The notes beneath the pieces are model-generated. The model saw nothing but the letters and a program-made list of their open reading frames with translations, had not been told where the DNA came from and ran no database searches. This document shows positions 15,306 through 23,486 of a stretch of 36,778 bases of DNA, in pieces. The DNA is from JBNLBT01 sp050303435 (GTDB lineage: Bacteria; Pseudomonadota; Gammaproteobacteria; Xanthomonadales; Marinicellaceae), in the NCBI GenBank assembly GCA_050303435.1, contig JBNLBT010000024.1, forward strand, positions 1 to 36,778, read 5' to 3'. Position 1 is the stretch's first letter. The number at the start of each line of letters is the position of its first letter. A program made the position numbers and the translations under genes.

Positions 15306-16853
15306 ATGCAAACGACATTGAATCCATCGGAAATTAGTGAACTGATCAAAGATCGGATCAAAGATTTTAAAGTGCAGTCAGAAGCCCGCACTGAAGGCAC
15401 TGTGGTCAGTGCCCAGGACGGCATCGTGCGCATCCACGGCCTGGCCGACGTGATGCAGGGCGAGATGATTGAACTGCCCAACGACACCTTTGCGCTGGCG
15501 CTGAACCTGGAACGGGATTCGGTCGGTGCGGTGATCCTGGGTGATTATGGTGATGTTTCCGAAGGCGACAAAGCCAAATGCACAGGCCGCATCCTGGAAG
15601 TGCCGGTTGGACCGGAACTGATCGGCCGCGTGGTGGATTCTCTGGGCACGCCGATTGACGGCAACGGACCGATTGAAACCAAACTGACTTCTCCGATTGA
15701 AAAAATTGCCCCGGGCGTGATCGACCGTAAATCGGTTGACCAGCCGGTGCAAACCGGTTTGAAATCCATCGACTCCATGGTGCCGATCGGACGCGGCCAA
15801 CGCGAATTGATCATCGGCGACCGCCAGACCGGTAAAACCGCCGTGGCCATCGACGCGATCATCAACCAGAAAGGCAAGGACATGATCTGCATTTACGTGG
15901 CCATCGGTCAGAAAAGATCGTCGGTGGCCGCGCTGGTGAGAAAACTGGAAGAAGAAGGCGCCATGGACCACACCATCATCGTGGCGGCGACTGCTTCGGA
16001 TTCGGCCGCGATGCAATACATTGCCCCGTACTCGGGTTGCGCCATGGGCGAATACTTCCGCGACCGCGGCCAGGACGCCCTGATTGTTTACGACGATCTG
16101 ACCAAACAGGCGTGGGCCTACCGTCAGGTGTCGCTGCTGTTGAAACGTCCGCCGGGCCGTGAAGCCTATCCGGGCGACGTGTTCTACCTGCACTCCCGTT
16201 TGCTGGAACGCGCAGCGCGGGTCAACGCCGACTACGTGGAGCGTTTCACCGACGGCAAAGTCAAAGGCCAAACCGGTTCACTGACCGCATTGCCGGTGAT
16301 TGAAACCCAGGCCGGTGACGTGTCCGCCTTCGTGCCGACCAACGTGATCTCGATCACCGACGGCCAGATCTTCCTGGGCACCGACCTGTTCAACTCGGGC
16401 ATTCGTCCGGCCATCGACGCCGGTCTGTCGGTGTCGCGTGTGGGCGGTGCGGCGCAGACCAAAGTGATCAAAAAACTCGGCGGCGGCGTGCGACTGGCGC
16501 TGGCGCAGTACCGTGAACTGGCGGCGTTCGCCCAGTTCGCTTCGGATCTGGACGAAAACACCCGGCGTCAGCTGGAACGCGGCCAACGCGTGACCGAGCT
16601 GATGAAGCAGAAACAATACTCGCCGTTGAGCGTGGCGGAAATGGCCGTGTCACTGTACGCCATCGACCGCGGCCACATGGACGACGTGGAATTGAACCGC
16701 ATCGGTGATTTTGAAGCCGGTTTGATCGACCACATGAACAACACCAAAGAGTCGTTCATGAACGAGTTGAACGCGTCCGGTGATTTCAACGACGAAATTG
16801 AAGCGCAGCTCAAAGAAGGCGTTGAATCGTTCAAGAAAACCGGCAGCTGGTGA
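15306..16853 (+). CDS. atpA: F1 ATP synthase subunit alpha
   Basis: This 515-residue alpha subunit carries the non-catalytic nucleotide sites of the F1 hexamer. The Walker A motif GDRQTGKT is at 171-178, the Walker B region reads DALIVYDDLTKQAW, and the arginine-finger region is present in ISVSRVGGAAQTK-like form (LSVSRVGGAAQTK). Start and end match the family, including the C-terminal SFKKTGSW. An AGGAA site lies upstream of the ATG. All expected motifs are intact, in contrast to atpD two genes downstream. Confidence 0.98.
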   Translation: MQTTLNPSEISELIKDRIKDFKVQSEARTEGTVVSAQDGIVRIHGLADVMQGEMIELPNDTFALALNLERDSVGAVILGDYGDVSEGDKAKCTGRILEVPVGPELIGRVVDSLGTPIDGNGPIETKLTSPIEKIAPGVIDRKSVDQPVQTGLKSIDSMVPIGRGQRELIIGDRQTGKTAVAIDAIINQKGKDMICIYVAIGQKRSSVAALVRKLEEEGAMDHTIIVAATASDSAAMQYIAPYSGCAMGEYFRDRGQDALIVYDDLTKQAWAYRQVSLLLKRPPGREAYPGDVFYLHSRLLERAARVNADYVERFTDGKVKGQTGSLTALPVIETQAGDVSAFVPTNVISITDGQIFLGTDLFNSGIRPAIDAGLSVSRVGGAAQTKVIKKLGGGVRLALAQYRELAAFAQFASDLDENTRRQLERGQRVTELMKQKQYSPLSVAEMAVSLYAIDRGHMDDVELNRIGDFEAGLIDHMNNTKESFMNELNASGDFNDEIEAQLKEGVESFKKTGSW

Positions 16854-16888
16854 TCATTCATCGGCGAACCGCAACCAGGTAACGAATT

Positions 16889-17755
16889 ATGGCAGTAGGC
16901 AGCGAAATTGTAACCAAAATCAAAAGCGTCAAGTCCACCCGCAAGGTGACCACCGCTTTGGAAATGGTTTCCGCCAGCAAGATCAAGAAAGCGCAGGATC
17001 AAATGCAGGCCTCTCGGCCGTACACCCGCAAGATCCGGCAAATCATCGGTCACTTGTCCAAGGCCAACCCGGAATACCGGCACCCGTTCATGGTGGAACA
17101 GAAGAACGCCGGCCGCGTCGGCTACATCGTGATCTCCACCGACCGCGGTCTGTGCGGCGGCCTCAACTCCGGTCTGTTCAAGACCACCGTGGGGCACATG
17201 AAGGACTGGCAGGCCAAAGGCGCGAAAATCGACGTGGTGAGCATCGGCAACAAAGCCGGCTCGTTTTTCCGCGGCGTGGACGTGTCCCTGAAGGCCAACA
17301 TCGGTGCGCTCGGTGACCAGCCGGAACTGGCGAAACTGATCGGTGTGGTCAAAGTCATGCTGGATGCCTACGCGGCCGGAGAAATCGACCACGTGTTCCT
17401 GTCGTTCAATGATTTCATCAACACCATGACCCAGCGCCCAACGGTTGAGCAATTGCTGCCCATCGCGCCCGGCGACGACGAGGAAAAACTGTCCGCTCAC
17501 TGGGATTACCTGTACGAACCGGAAGCCCGCGACGTGCTGGATCACCTGATGGTCCGCTACATCGAATCGCTGGTTTACCAGGGCGTGCTGGAAAACCTGG
17601 CCTCTGAACACGCCGCCCGCATGGTGGCGATGAAGAGCGCCTCGGACAACGCTTCGGATTTGATCAAAGAATTGCAGTTGGTGTACAACAAGGCACGGCA
17701 AGCGGCCATTACACAAGAAATTTCAGAAATTGTTGGCGGTGCAGCCGCAGTATAG
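16889..17755 (+). CDS. atpG: F1 ATP synthase subunit gamma
   Basis: The 288-residue gamma subunit is the central rotating shaft. The N-terminal helix (IVTKIKSVKSTRKVTTALEMVSASK) and the conserved ISTDRGLCGGLNSGLFK segment are present. The C-terminal helix (NDASD-like NASDLIKELQLVYNKARQAAITQEISEIVGGAAA) completes the coiled coil. Length is normal, and the gene sits nine bases before atpD. Confidence 0.97.
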   Translation: MAVGSEIVTKIKSVKSTRKVTTALEMVSASKIKKAQDQMQASRPYTRKIRQIIGHLSKANPEYRHPFMVEQKNAGRVGYIVISTDRGLCGGLNSGLFKTTVGHMKDWQAKGAKIDVVSIGNKAGSFFRGVDVSLKANIGALGDQPELAKLIGVVKVMLDAYAAGEIDHVFLSFNDFINTMTQRPTVEQLLPIAPGDDEEKLSAHWDYLYEPEARDVLDHLMVRYIESLVYQGVLENLASEHAARMVAMKSASDNASDLIKELQLVYNKARQAAITQEISEIVGGAAAV

Positions 17756-17764
17756 GAGAGCAAA

Positions 17765-19154
17765 ATGAGTTCAGGTACCATTGTACAAATTATTGGCGCA
17801 GTTGTGGACGTTGAGTTCCCCCGGGACTCGGTGCCGAAACTGTACGACGCATTGAAAATCAAGGAAACCGAAACCACCCTGGAAGTGCAGCAACAGCTGG
17901 GCGACGGCGTGGTCAGAACCATTGCTCTGGGTTCAACCGACGGCCTGAAACGCGGTCTGAACGTGGACAACACCGGCAAGGCGATTTCCGTGCCCGTGGG
18001 CAAGAAAACCCTCGGCCGCATCATGGATGTGCTGGGCAATCCGATCGACCGCAAAGGCGATGTGGGCGCTGAAGAACATTGGGAAATCCACCGCGACGCC
18101 CCGGCCTACGACGAACAGGCCGCGAGCAACTGAAATTCTGGAAACCGGCATCACGGTGATCGACCTGGTGTGCCCGTTCGCCAAAGGCGGTAAAGTCGGC
18201 CTGTTCGGCGGCGCCGGCGTGGGCAAGACCGTGAACATGATGGAACTGATCCGCAACATCGCCATCGAGCACTCCGGCTACTCCGTGTTTGCCGGCGTGG
18301 GCGAGCGGACCCGTGAAGGGAATGACTTCTACTACGAAATGAAAGAGTCCAACGTATTGGACAAAGTGTCGCTGGTATACGGCCAGATGAATGAGCCGCC
18401 CGGCAACAGACTGCGCGTGGCCCTGACCGGTCTGACCATCGCTGAGTATTTCCGCGACGAAGGCCGCGACGTGCTGATGTTTATTGGCAACATTTACCGT
18501 TACACACTGGCTGGCACCGAAGTGTCCGCGCTGTTGGGCCGGATGCCTTCCGCGGTGGGCTACCAGCCGACCCTGGCGGAGGAAATGGGTAAATTGCAGG
18601 AGCGCATCACCTCAACCAAAAAAGGTTCGATCACTTCAATCCAGGCGGTGTACGTACCGGCCGACGACTTGACCGACCCGTCACCGGCCACCACCTTTGC
18701 GCACTTGGACGCCACCGTGGTGTTGTCGCGTTCAATCGCCGAGCTGGGCATTTACCCGGCCGTGGATCCGCTGGATTCCACTTCACGTCAGCTGGACCCG
18801 CAGCAGGTCGGTGAAGAGCATTATCAGACCGCCCGCAAGGTGCAAAACACACTGCAGCGCTACAAAGAACTGAAAGACATCATCGCGATTCTGGGCATGG
18901 ACGAATTGTCTGAAGAAGACAAACAGACCGTGTACCGTGCGCGTAAAGTTGAGAAATTCTTCTCCCAGCCGTTCTTCGTGGCCGAAGTGTTCACCGGTTC
19001 GCCCGGCACCTACGTGTCGCTGAGCGAAACCATCCGCGGCTTCAAAGGCATTGTCGAAGGCGACTACGACGACATTCCGGAGCAGGCTTTCTACATGGCC
19101 GGCACCATTGAAGATGTGCTGGAACGCGCCAAGAAAATGAAAGAGGCGGCCTAA
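17765..19154 (+). CDS. atpD: F1 ATP synthase subunit beta, frameshifted in this sequence
   Basis: Two overlapping frames together encode a full-length beta subunit. The first (from 17765) ends at a TGA at 18131-18133 after YDEQAASN. The second continues as TEILETGI through GGAGVGKT (Walker A, 18207-18230), GERTREGND and the C-terminus at 19154. Removing one A from the AA at 18128-18129 gives YDEQAASTEILETGI, close to other proteobacterial AtpD, and a 462-residue protein of normal length. A second anomaly is that the Walker B aspartate (FVDNIYRY in E. coli) is Gly here (FIGNIYRY, GGC at 18486-18488). The catalytic Glu of GERTREGND and the Arg of NIYRY are intact. Sequencing error at both sites is the simplest explanation; true inactivation would be surprising. 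Confidence 0.95.
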
Positions 19155-19166
19155 GAGGTAAGCACC

Positions 19167-19589
19167 ATGTCAACCATCCAATGTGAAATCGTCAGCGCCG
19201 AAAAGCAGATCTTCTCCGGAGAAGTCACGCTGGTGGTCGCCAGCGGTGAAGCCGGCGAACTCGGCATCGCTCCGCGCCACGCGCCGCTGATCACCAAGCT
19301 CAAGCCCGGTGAAGTGCGTCTGCACATGGCCGATGGCAGCGAAAAAGACTACTACGTCTCCGGCGGCGTGCTGGAAGTCCAGCCCTACCTGGTCTCCGTG
19401 CTTGCCGACACCGCGCTGCGCGCCAACGACATCGACGAAGCCGCGGCCATCAAAGCCAAGGAAGAAGCCGAAGCCCTGCTCAACCAGAAACACAAAAAGC
19501 AGGACCTGGCCAAAGTCCAGGCCGACCTGGCCAAAGCCGTCGCACAAATCCAGGCCATCACCCGCCTGAAGAAAAAGCTGAAACGCTAA
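19167..19589 (+). CDS. atpC: F1 ATP synthase subunit epsilon
   Basis: The 140-residue epsilon subunit has the N-terminal beta-sandwich (IQCEIVSAEKQIFSGEVTLVVASGEAGELGI and APRHAPLITKLKPGEV) and the C-terminal helical hairpin that inhibits ATP hydrolysis in bacteria. An AGAGGTAAG site precedes the start, 12 bases after atpD. It is the last gene of the operon and is followed by a strong terminator. Confidence 0.97.
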   Translation: MSTIQCEIVSAEKQIFSGEVTLVVASGEAGELGIAPRHAPLITKLKPGEVRLHMADGSEKDYYVSGGVLEVQPYLVSVLADTALRANDIDEAAAIKAKEEAEALLNQKHKKQDLAKVQADLAKAVAQIQAITRLKKKLKR

Positions 19590-19618
19590 AAAGCGACCGT
19601 CGATCACCGACAAAAAAC

Positions 19619-19647
19619 AAAAAGCCGGCTGCCCTGCCGGCTTTTTT
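19619..19647 (+). terminator. Intrinsic terminator of the atp operon
   Basis: A perfect GCCGGC/GCCGGC stem (19624-19629 and 19636-19641) with loop TGCCCT is preceded by five A residues and followed by six T residues. It lies 30 bases after the atpC stop and can also act in the opposite direction because of the A-run. Confidence 0.9.
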
Positions 19648-19680
19648 ATTGCTGTTCTAGAAAAGGGCGTTATTCAAACA

Positions 19681-19741
19681 ATTCAAGCCAATGATCCATT
19701 AAAAATCAACACAATAAAGCGACGCAATCATTGGTTTCAAT
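19681..19741. repeat. Imperfect 15-bp inverted repeat in AT-rich gap
   Basis: ATTCAAGCCAATGAT (19681-19695) is complementary in 13 of 15 positions to ATCATTGGTTTCAAT (19727-19741), separated by 31 AT-rich bases. It lies just after the atp terminator, in the 264-bp gap before the next gene. The rest of that gap is AT-rich with no clear gene. Confidence 0.5.
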
Positions 19742-19853
19742 GAAATAAAGTCCCAGTTGATTATTGAACATATTGGATGGGCCACGAAAAAAATAGTACT
19801 GCAATGAGTCAAAATGATAGTATTTGCTGCCACTATAAAATAAATGAAAAGCC

Positions 19854-20477
19854 ATGAATGGGTGTAAAAAAAGTCTGAAAAATATTTATAAAGCGGGTCA
19901 TGCCGGACGCAAAGGGTTGATCGCGTGGTTGATCATATTTATTTCCACGGGCGTCGGCCATGCAAAATCTGACGAAGACGTTGAACCAGTGGACATGACA
20001 TTGTATTTTAAATCATTCAAATGCGTGGAACCGATTGAAGTCTTGTTCGAGGAATGGATTGACAATGGCGGTGGTTTTAACACCTCATTGAGAGCCATTC
20101 GTGAACAAATTAAAAAGGATAAAAAAAGTCGATTCGCCAGATTGGTGAAACAAATCTGGAAGATTCAAGACCAAAATGGATTTATTGAAACCAAAAAACC
20201 GCTTGGACATTGGCCTTTGACAACCAATGCAGAAGCTCAAATATCTATGGCATTCCGTGGTGTGGACAAAAGTGAATATTTCCCTGAACATTGCCAAAAA
20301 TACTGGTTTGGAGACATCATCAACAATTCTTTCCAGCGTAAAATAGTTAACAATGAAATTATCTGGTCTGAACCTCTGGAAGAATACCCACAATCGCTCG
20401 ATTGGCAAAACAGGCAATCTGCGCATTGGTTGATTCATTGGATATTTATCAATTGGAAGAACATTGAGGTCGAGTGA
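19854..20477 (+). CDS. Hypothetical exported protein, AT-rich gene
   Basis: The 207-residue protein has a basic N-terminus and a hydrophobic stretch (about 23-35, LIAWLIIFISTGVG, ending GHA), consistent with a signal peptide or anchor. The mature part is rich in Trp, Lys, Glu and aromatic residues, with two cysteines, and matches no family I know. Codon use is visibly more AT-rich than in neighbouring genes, which suggests recent acquisition or weak selection. No good ribosome-binding site is evident before the ATG. It lies alone behind the atp terminator. Confidence 0.6.
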   Translation: MNGCKKSLKNIYKAGHAGRKGLIAWLIIFISTGVGHAKSDEDVEPVDMTLYFKSFKCVEPIEVLFEEWIDNGGGFNTSLRAIREQIKKDKKSRFARLVKQIWKIQDQNGFIETKKPLGHWPLTTNAEAQISMAFRGVDKSEYFPEHCQKYWFGDIINNSFQRKIVNNEIIWSEPLEEYPQSLDWQNRQSAHWLIHWIFINWKNIEVE

Positions 20478-20581
20478 TGAAATTTGCAGAGCATTGCTTG
20501 CCTGCATTGCAACAGAAACAATAGGAACTGACTTGCCAACTTGGATTGATGCAACTGTCAGCCAATAGGGCGGAATAAGAG

Positions 20582-20606
20582 TATAATTTTACATCTGTTC
20601 AAAAGG
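20582..20606 (+). promoter_or_regulatory. -10 box and ribosome-binding site of TonB-C-like gene
   Basis: A perfect TATAAT (20582-20587) lies 28 bases before the GTG start, and an AAGGAA site ends near 20607, nine bases from the start. No convincing -35 hexamer is present at 16-18 bases, so activator dependence is possible. Confidence 0.4.
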
Positions 20607-20615
20607 AAATATGCA

Positions 20616-20996
20616 GTGCGTAACAAGATTCACTTCAAATTGAATTGGACCACCTTGTTCATTGCTTTATCACTCAGCATTGGACTAAAGGCCGAAAATC
20701 AAAATCCACACACGCAAGGCATCACGCGAGCTGCCAGGCCCATTGAACCGGTTTTACCGGAATACCCGCCATTGGCGCTGGCTTTGGCCATCGAAGGTTG
20801 GGTGAAAGTTGGGTTTGTCATCTCAGCCGAAGGGGACGTCACAGACGCATGGGTTATTGAGAATCATCCCAGCGATGTGTTTGACGAGGCGGCATTGGAG
20901 GCGATCAGAAACACCGCGTTTTTGCCCACCATTAAATATGGCAAGGCGATCGAACAAAAAGCCACTCAGACGCTGGAATTCACGGTCAAATTATAA
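20616..20996 (+). CDS. Small exported TonB C-terminal-domain protein
   Basis: This 126-residue product has a signal peptide or anchor (about 1-26) followed by a single TonB_C-type domain. The domain begins PIEPVLPEYPPLAL, continues with EGWVKVGFVISAEGDVTDAWVIE, and ends with FDEAALEAIRNTAFLPT and a final strand. Classical TonB has a long Pro-rich periplasmic spacer between anchor and domain, but here it is nearly absent, so the protein is probably not a full energy transducer. GTG at 20616 is chosen because the nearby ATG at 20611 is in a different frame and the AAGGAA spacing fits. It converges with the LysR gene. Confidence 0.75.
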   Translation: MRNKIHFKLNWTTLFIALSLSIGLKAENQNPHTQGITRAARPIEPVLPEYPPLALALAIEGWVKVGFVISAEGDVTDAWVIENHPSDVFDEAALEAIRNTAFLPTIKYGKAIEQKATQTLEFTVKL

Positions 20997-21053
20997 GGGG
21001 TGTGTCGAGCAGATATATCCAGGGTTTTCAGAGGGCTGCCTGCATTGACTGGC

Positions 21054-21950
21054 TCACCCATCCCAATACGGCGTCTCGCCGTAATAATTCTCGATAAAAT
21101 CAATGAAGGCGCGGACTTTTGTGGCCAGCAGTTGGCGGTGTGGGTAGAGGGCGTAAAGGCCCATGGGTTCGGGTTCATGGCCTTTGAGAATGACGTTCAA
21201 AGCGCCTGAGCGGATGGCTTCACCGACGATGAAGGTGGGTTGCAGGGTGTAGCCGGCGCCGGCCACGGCCAGGTCTTTGAGGATTTCGCCGTTGTTGGCG
21301 GTGATGCGGGCTTTTTTGCGTTGTGTGTACAGGCCGTGCAAGTCGGTGTTCAGGGTGTTCAGGTTGAGGTAGCTGTAGTTCAGGTGATCATCGGGGATGA
21401 GGTCTTCAGGGTGATTCAGCGGACCGTGGGTGCGGATGTAGTCCGGGGCCGCGCAGAACACCAGGCGAATCGGCGCAATGCGTTTGGCGATCAGCGCGGA
21501 GCTTTTCAGGTGTCCGATGCGCAAGGCCACATCAAAGCCTTCCTCGAGCAAATCCACGGTGCGGTCGTTCAGGTGCAGGTCAATGTTCACCTGCGGGTGC
21601 TGCCGACAGAAATCCCGCAGCAGCACGGAAAGGTGGTTGGTGGCGAAGGTCACCGGCGCGCTGATGCGCAATAGGCCGGTCGCCTCGCGGTGCAATTCAT
21701 CGACCGAATTGCGCATGTCGGTGAAGCCTTCGAGGATCTGCACCGCGCGCTGGAAACACTGTTCACCGGCTTCGGTGAGGCTGACCTTGCGTGTGGTTCG
21801 GTTGAACAGCCGCACTTTCAGATCGGCTTCCAGTTGTTGCACGTATTTGCTGACCAGCTGGTTGGACAGGCCCAGTTTGTCGGCGGCTTTGCTGAAGCCG
21901 CTTTCTCTGGCCACAGCGATGAAAACCTGTAAAGCGTCGATGCGATCCAT
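21054..21950 (-). CDS. LysR-family transcriptional regulator
   Basis: From the ATG at 21950 this is a 298-residue LysR regulator; an upstream in-frame ATG at 21974 would add eight residues. The N-terminal winged helix (MDRIDALQVFIAVARESGFSKAADKLGLS...) and the linker helix (GFTDMRNSVDEL) are followed by the periplasmic-binding-protein-like effector domain (LLRISAPVTFATNHLSVLLRDF, VDLLEEGFDVALRIG). It belongs to the DsdC/CrgA-like branch often found next to small oxidoreductase or DoxX genes. It is divergent from doxX and probably controls the doxX-dioxygenase pair. Confidence 0.9.
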   Translation of the reverse strand: MDRIDALQVFIAVARESGFSKAADKLGLSNQLVSKYVQQLEADLKVRLFNRTTRKVSLTEAGEQCFQRAVQILEGFTDMRNSVDELHREATGLLRISAPVTFATNHLSVLLRDFCRQHPQVNIDLHLNDRTVDLLEEGFDVALRIGHLKSSALIAKRIAPIRLVFCAAPDYIRTHGPLNHPEDLIPDDHLNYSYLNLNTLNTDLHGLYTQRKKARITANNGEILKDLAVAGAGYTLQPTFIVGEAIRSGALNVILKGHEPEPMGLYALYPHRQLLATKVRAFIDFIENYYGETPYWDG

Positions 21951-22106
21951 GGCGCGTGTCTGCGAAAATCTCATCCATTATCAATGAATTGGTGATAATA
22001 ATCCAATAACAGGCGACTTTATTCGCATTTGATTCAAATATACACTGTGTTTAATCACATACAGAGCCTGGATGTACAGGCTGAATCAAACATTTGGAGA
22101 AATCAC

Positions 22107-22544
22107 ATGAAATCGTTTTTGAAAAAAATCACCCGCAGCGACGCCGGTTGGGCGGCCACCGTCTTGCGCATTCCAGTGGGCATCATTCTGGCCGCACACG
22201 GCGCACAGAAACTGTTTGGCTGGTTTGGCGGCTACGGCCTGGACGGCACCGGGCAATGGATGGCCAGCATCGGCTTGCAACCGGGCTATCTGATGGCGCT
22301 GTTGGCCGGCAGCGCGGAATTCTTTGGCGGACTGGCTTTGATCGTCGGCTTGCTGACCCGACCCGCCGCTGCGCTCAGCGCTGTCACCATGTTGGTGGCG
22401 ATCTTTGCCGTGCATTTCGAGCACGGGCTGTTCATGAGCAACAACGGCTATGAATTTGCCTTGAGCTTGCTGGCAGCCACCGCGGCATTGGCCATTCAGG
22501 GCGGTGGGCGCTTGTCATTGGATCGTGCTCTGAGCCAGCAATGA
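22107..22544 (+). CDS. DoxX-family membrane protein
   Basis: This 145-residue protein has four transmembrane helices with the DoxX signature: an R-x-P-x-G-I-I-x-A-x-H-G-x-x-K-x-F-G pattern (LRIPVGIILAAHGAQKLFGWFGG), then AGSAEFFGGLALIVGLLTRPAA and an FEHGLFM loop. DoxX proteins are small inner-membrane proteins linked to redox stress or quinone-related functions, with no settled reaction. A TGGAGA site before the ATG at 22107 decides the start. It is divergent from the LysR gene and precedes a dioxygenase, with a strong hairpin between them. Confidence 0.88.
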   Translation: MKSFLKKITRSDAGWAATVLRIPVGIILAAHGAQKLFGWFGGYGLDGTGQWMASIGLQPGYLMALLAGSAEFFGGLALIVGLLTRPAAALSAVTMLVAIFAVHFEHGLFMSNNGYEFALSLLAATAALAIQGGGRLSLDRALSQQ

Positions 22545-22552
22545 CGGCTGCG

Positions 22553-22582
22553 ATCCCCGACGCAAAGTCTTGCGTCGGGGAT
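22553..22582. repeat. 13-bp perfect hairpin between doxX and dioxygenase
   Basis: ATCCCCGACGCAA (22553-22565) pairs perfectly with TTGCGTCGGGGAT (22570-22582) around the loop AGTC. No T-run follows in either direction, so it is not a classical terminator. Its composition, with a nearby ATGACGG, resembles REP-like intergenic repeats, or it may be an RNA processing or stability element. Confidence 0.6.
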
Positions 22583-22615
22583 ATGGATTGGAATCAATGA
22601 ACACGTGAGACTTGT

Positions 22616-23425
22616 ATGAACAACCGCCACATCCTTTACCTGTCACACGGCGGTGGGCCTTTGCCGCTGTTGCAGGATCCGGGCCACACGGAACTGGTGG
22701 CCACATTGCAACGGATAGCGGCTGAACTCCCGCGACCCGACGCCATTCTGGTCATCAGCGCGCATTGGGAAAACGACGTTGCGACCGTGACCGCCGGAGC
22801 GCAGCCCCGGCTGATTTACGATTACAGCGGATTTCCACCTGAATCCTACGCGATCGAATACCCCTGTCCCGGTGCCCCGGCGCTGGCGCAACAGGTGCAT
22901 CGGGCGCTGACTGAGCATGGCGTGACGGCGCGACTGGATGCCGGGCGGGGTTTTGATCACGGGCTATTTGTGCCCTTGAAACTCATGTACCCCGAAGCCG
23001 ACATTCCGTGTGTGCAACTGTCTTTGCTGCACAGCCTGGATGCGGCCGATCATCTGGCCATGGGTCGGGCGCTGCGGCATGTGGCGTGGGACAATCTGCT
23101 GGTGATTGGTTCGGGATTTTCCTTTCACAACATGCGCGCCTTTCATCAAGCCGACTTCAACAACGCGGACGTGAAGAATGCGGCGTTTGATGCCTGGCTG
23201 AATGCGGTGGTCTCCGATGGGACCATATCGGAAGCCGTGCGTGAACAACAATTGCTCAATTGGGATGGCGCAGCGCATGCGCGTTTTTGTCATCCGCGCG
23301 AAGAGCATTTATTGCCTTTGCATGTGTGTTATGCCGCGGCAGGAAAACGCTGCGATGCCAGTTTCAAACTGAACATTCTGAAGAAAAAAGCATCGATGTT
23401 TTATTGGTCGGTTGAAGGTGACTGA
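22616..23425 (+). CDS. DODA-type extradiol ring-cleavage dioxygenase (YgiD-like)
   Basis: The 269-residue protein belongs to the class III extradiol dioxygenases of the 4,5-DOPA dioxygenase family. Conserved histidines that can bind the active-site metal or act in catalysis are visible: His11 (LSHGGG), His50 (SAHWE), His115 (GFDHGLFVPL) and His171 (GFSFHNMRAF). The late EEHLLPLHVCYAAAG motif is also present. Such enzymes open catechol-type rings, but the true substrate is unknown. Together with DoxX and the LysR regulator it suggests a response to quinones or aromatic compounds. It converges with the SulP gene. Confidence 0.88.
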   Translation: MNNRHILYLSHGGGPLPLLQDPGHTELVATLQRIAAELPRPDAILVISAHWENDVATVTAGAQPRLIYDYSGFPPESYAIEYPCPGAPALAQQVHRALTEHGVTARLDAGRGFDHGLFVPLKLMYPEADIPCVQLSLLHSLDAADHLAMGRALRHVAWDNLLVIGSGFSFHNMRAFHQADFNNADVKNAAFDAWLNAVVSDGTISEAVREQQLLNWDGAAHARFCHPREEHLLPLHVCYAAAGKRCDASFKLNILKKKASMFYWSVEGD

Positions 23426-23486
23426 ACGTCGCTGCGGCCATGGATTGCAGAGGCGCAATGGTGATAAAGCGGTCTGGCTAATGACT

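Noticed and set aside
16568..17716. Long open frame (about 380 codons) on the minus strand across atpA and atpG
   Set aside because: It lies antisense to well-conserved atp genes, is His/Val-rich as expected of a shadow frame, and matches no family.
17765..18133. Programmed frameshift in atpD
   Set aside because: No slippery heptamer, stimulatory structure or known precedent in AtpD; a single-base error explains the frame break better.
20085..20507. Minus-strand gene over the orphan exported protein
   Set aside because: It is antisense to a longer frame with a signal-like N-terminus and lacks a ribosome-binding site; the plus-strand reading is preferred but not certain.
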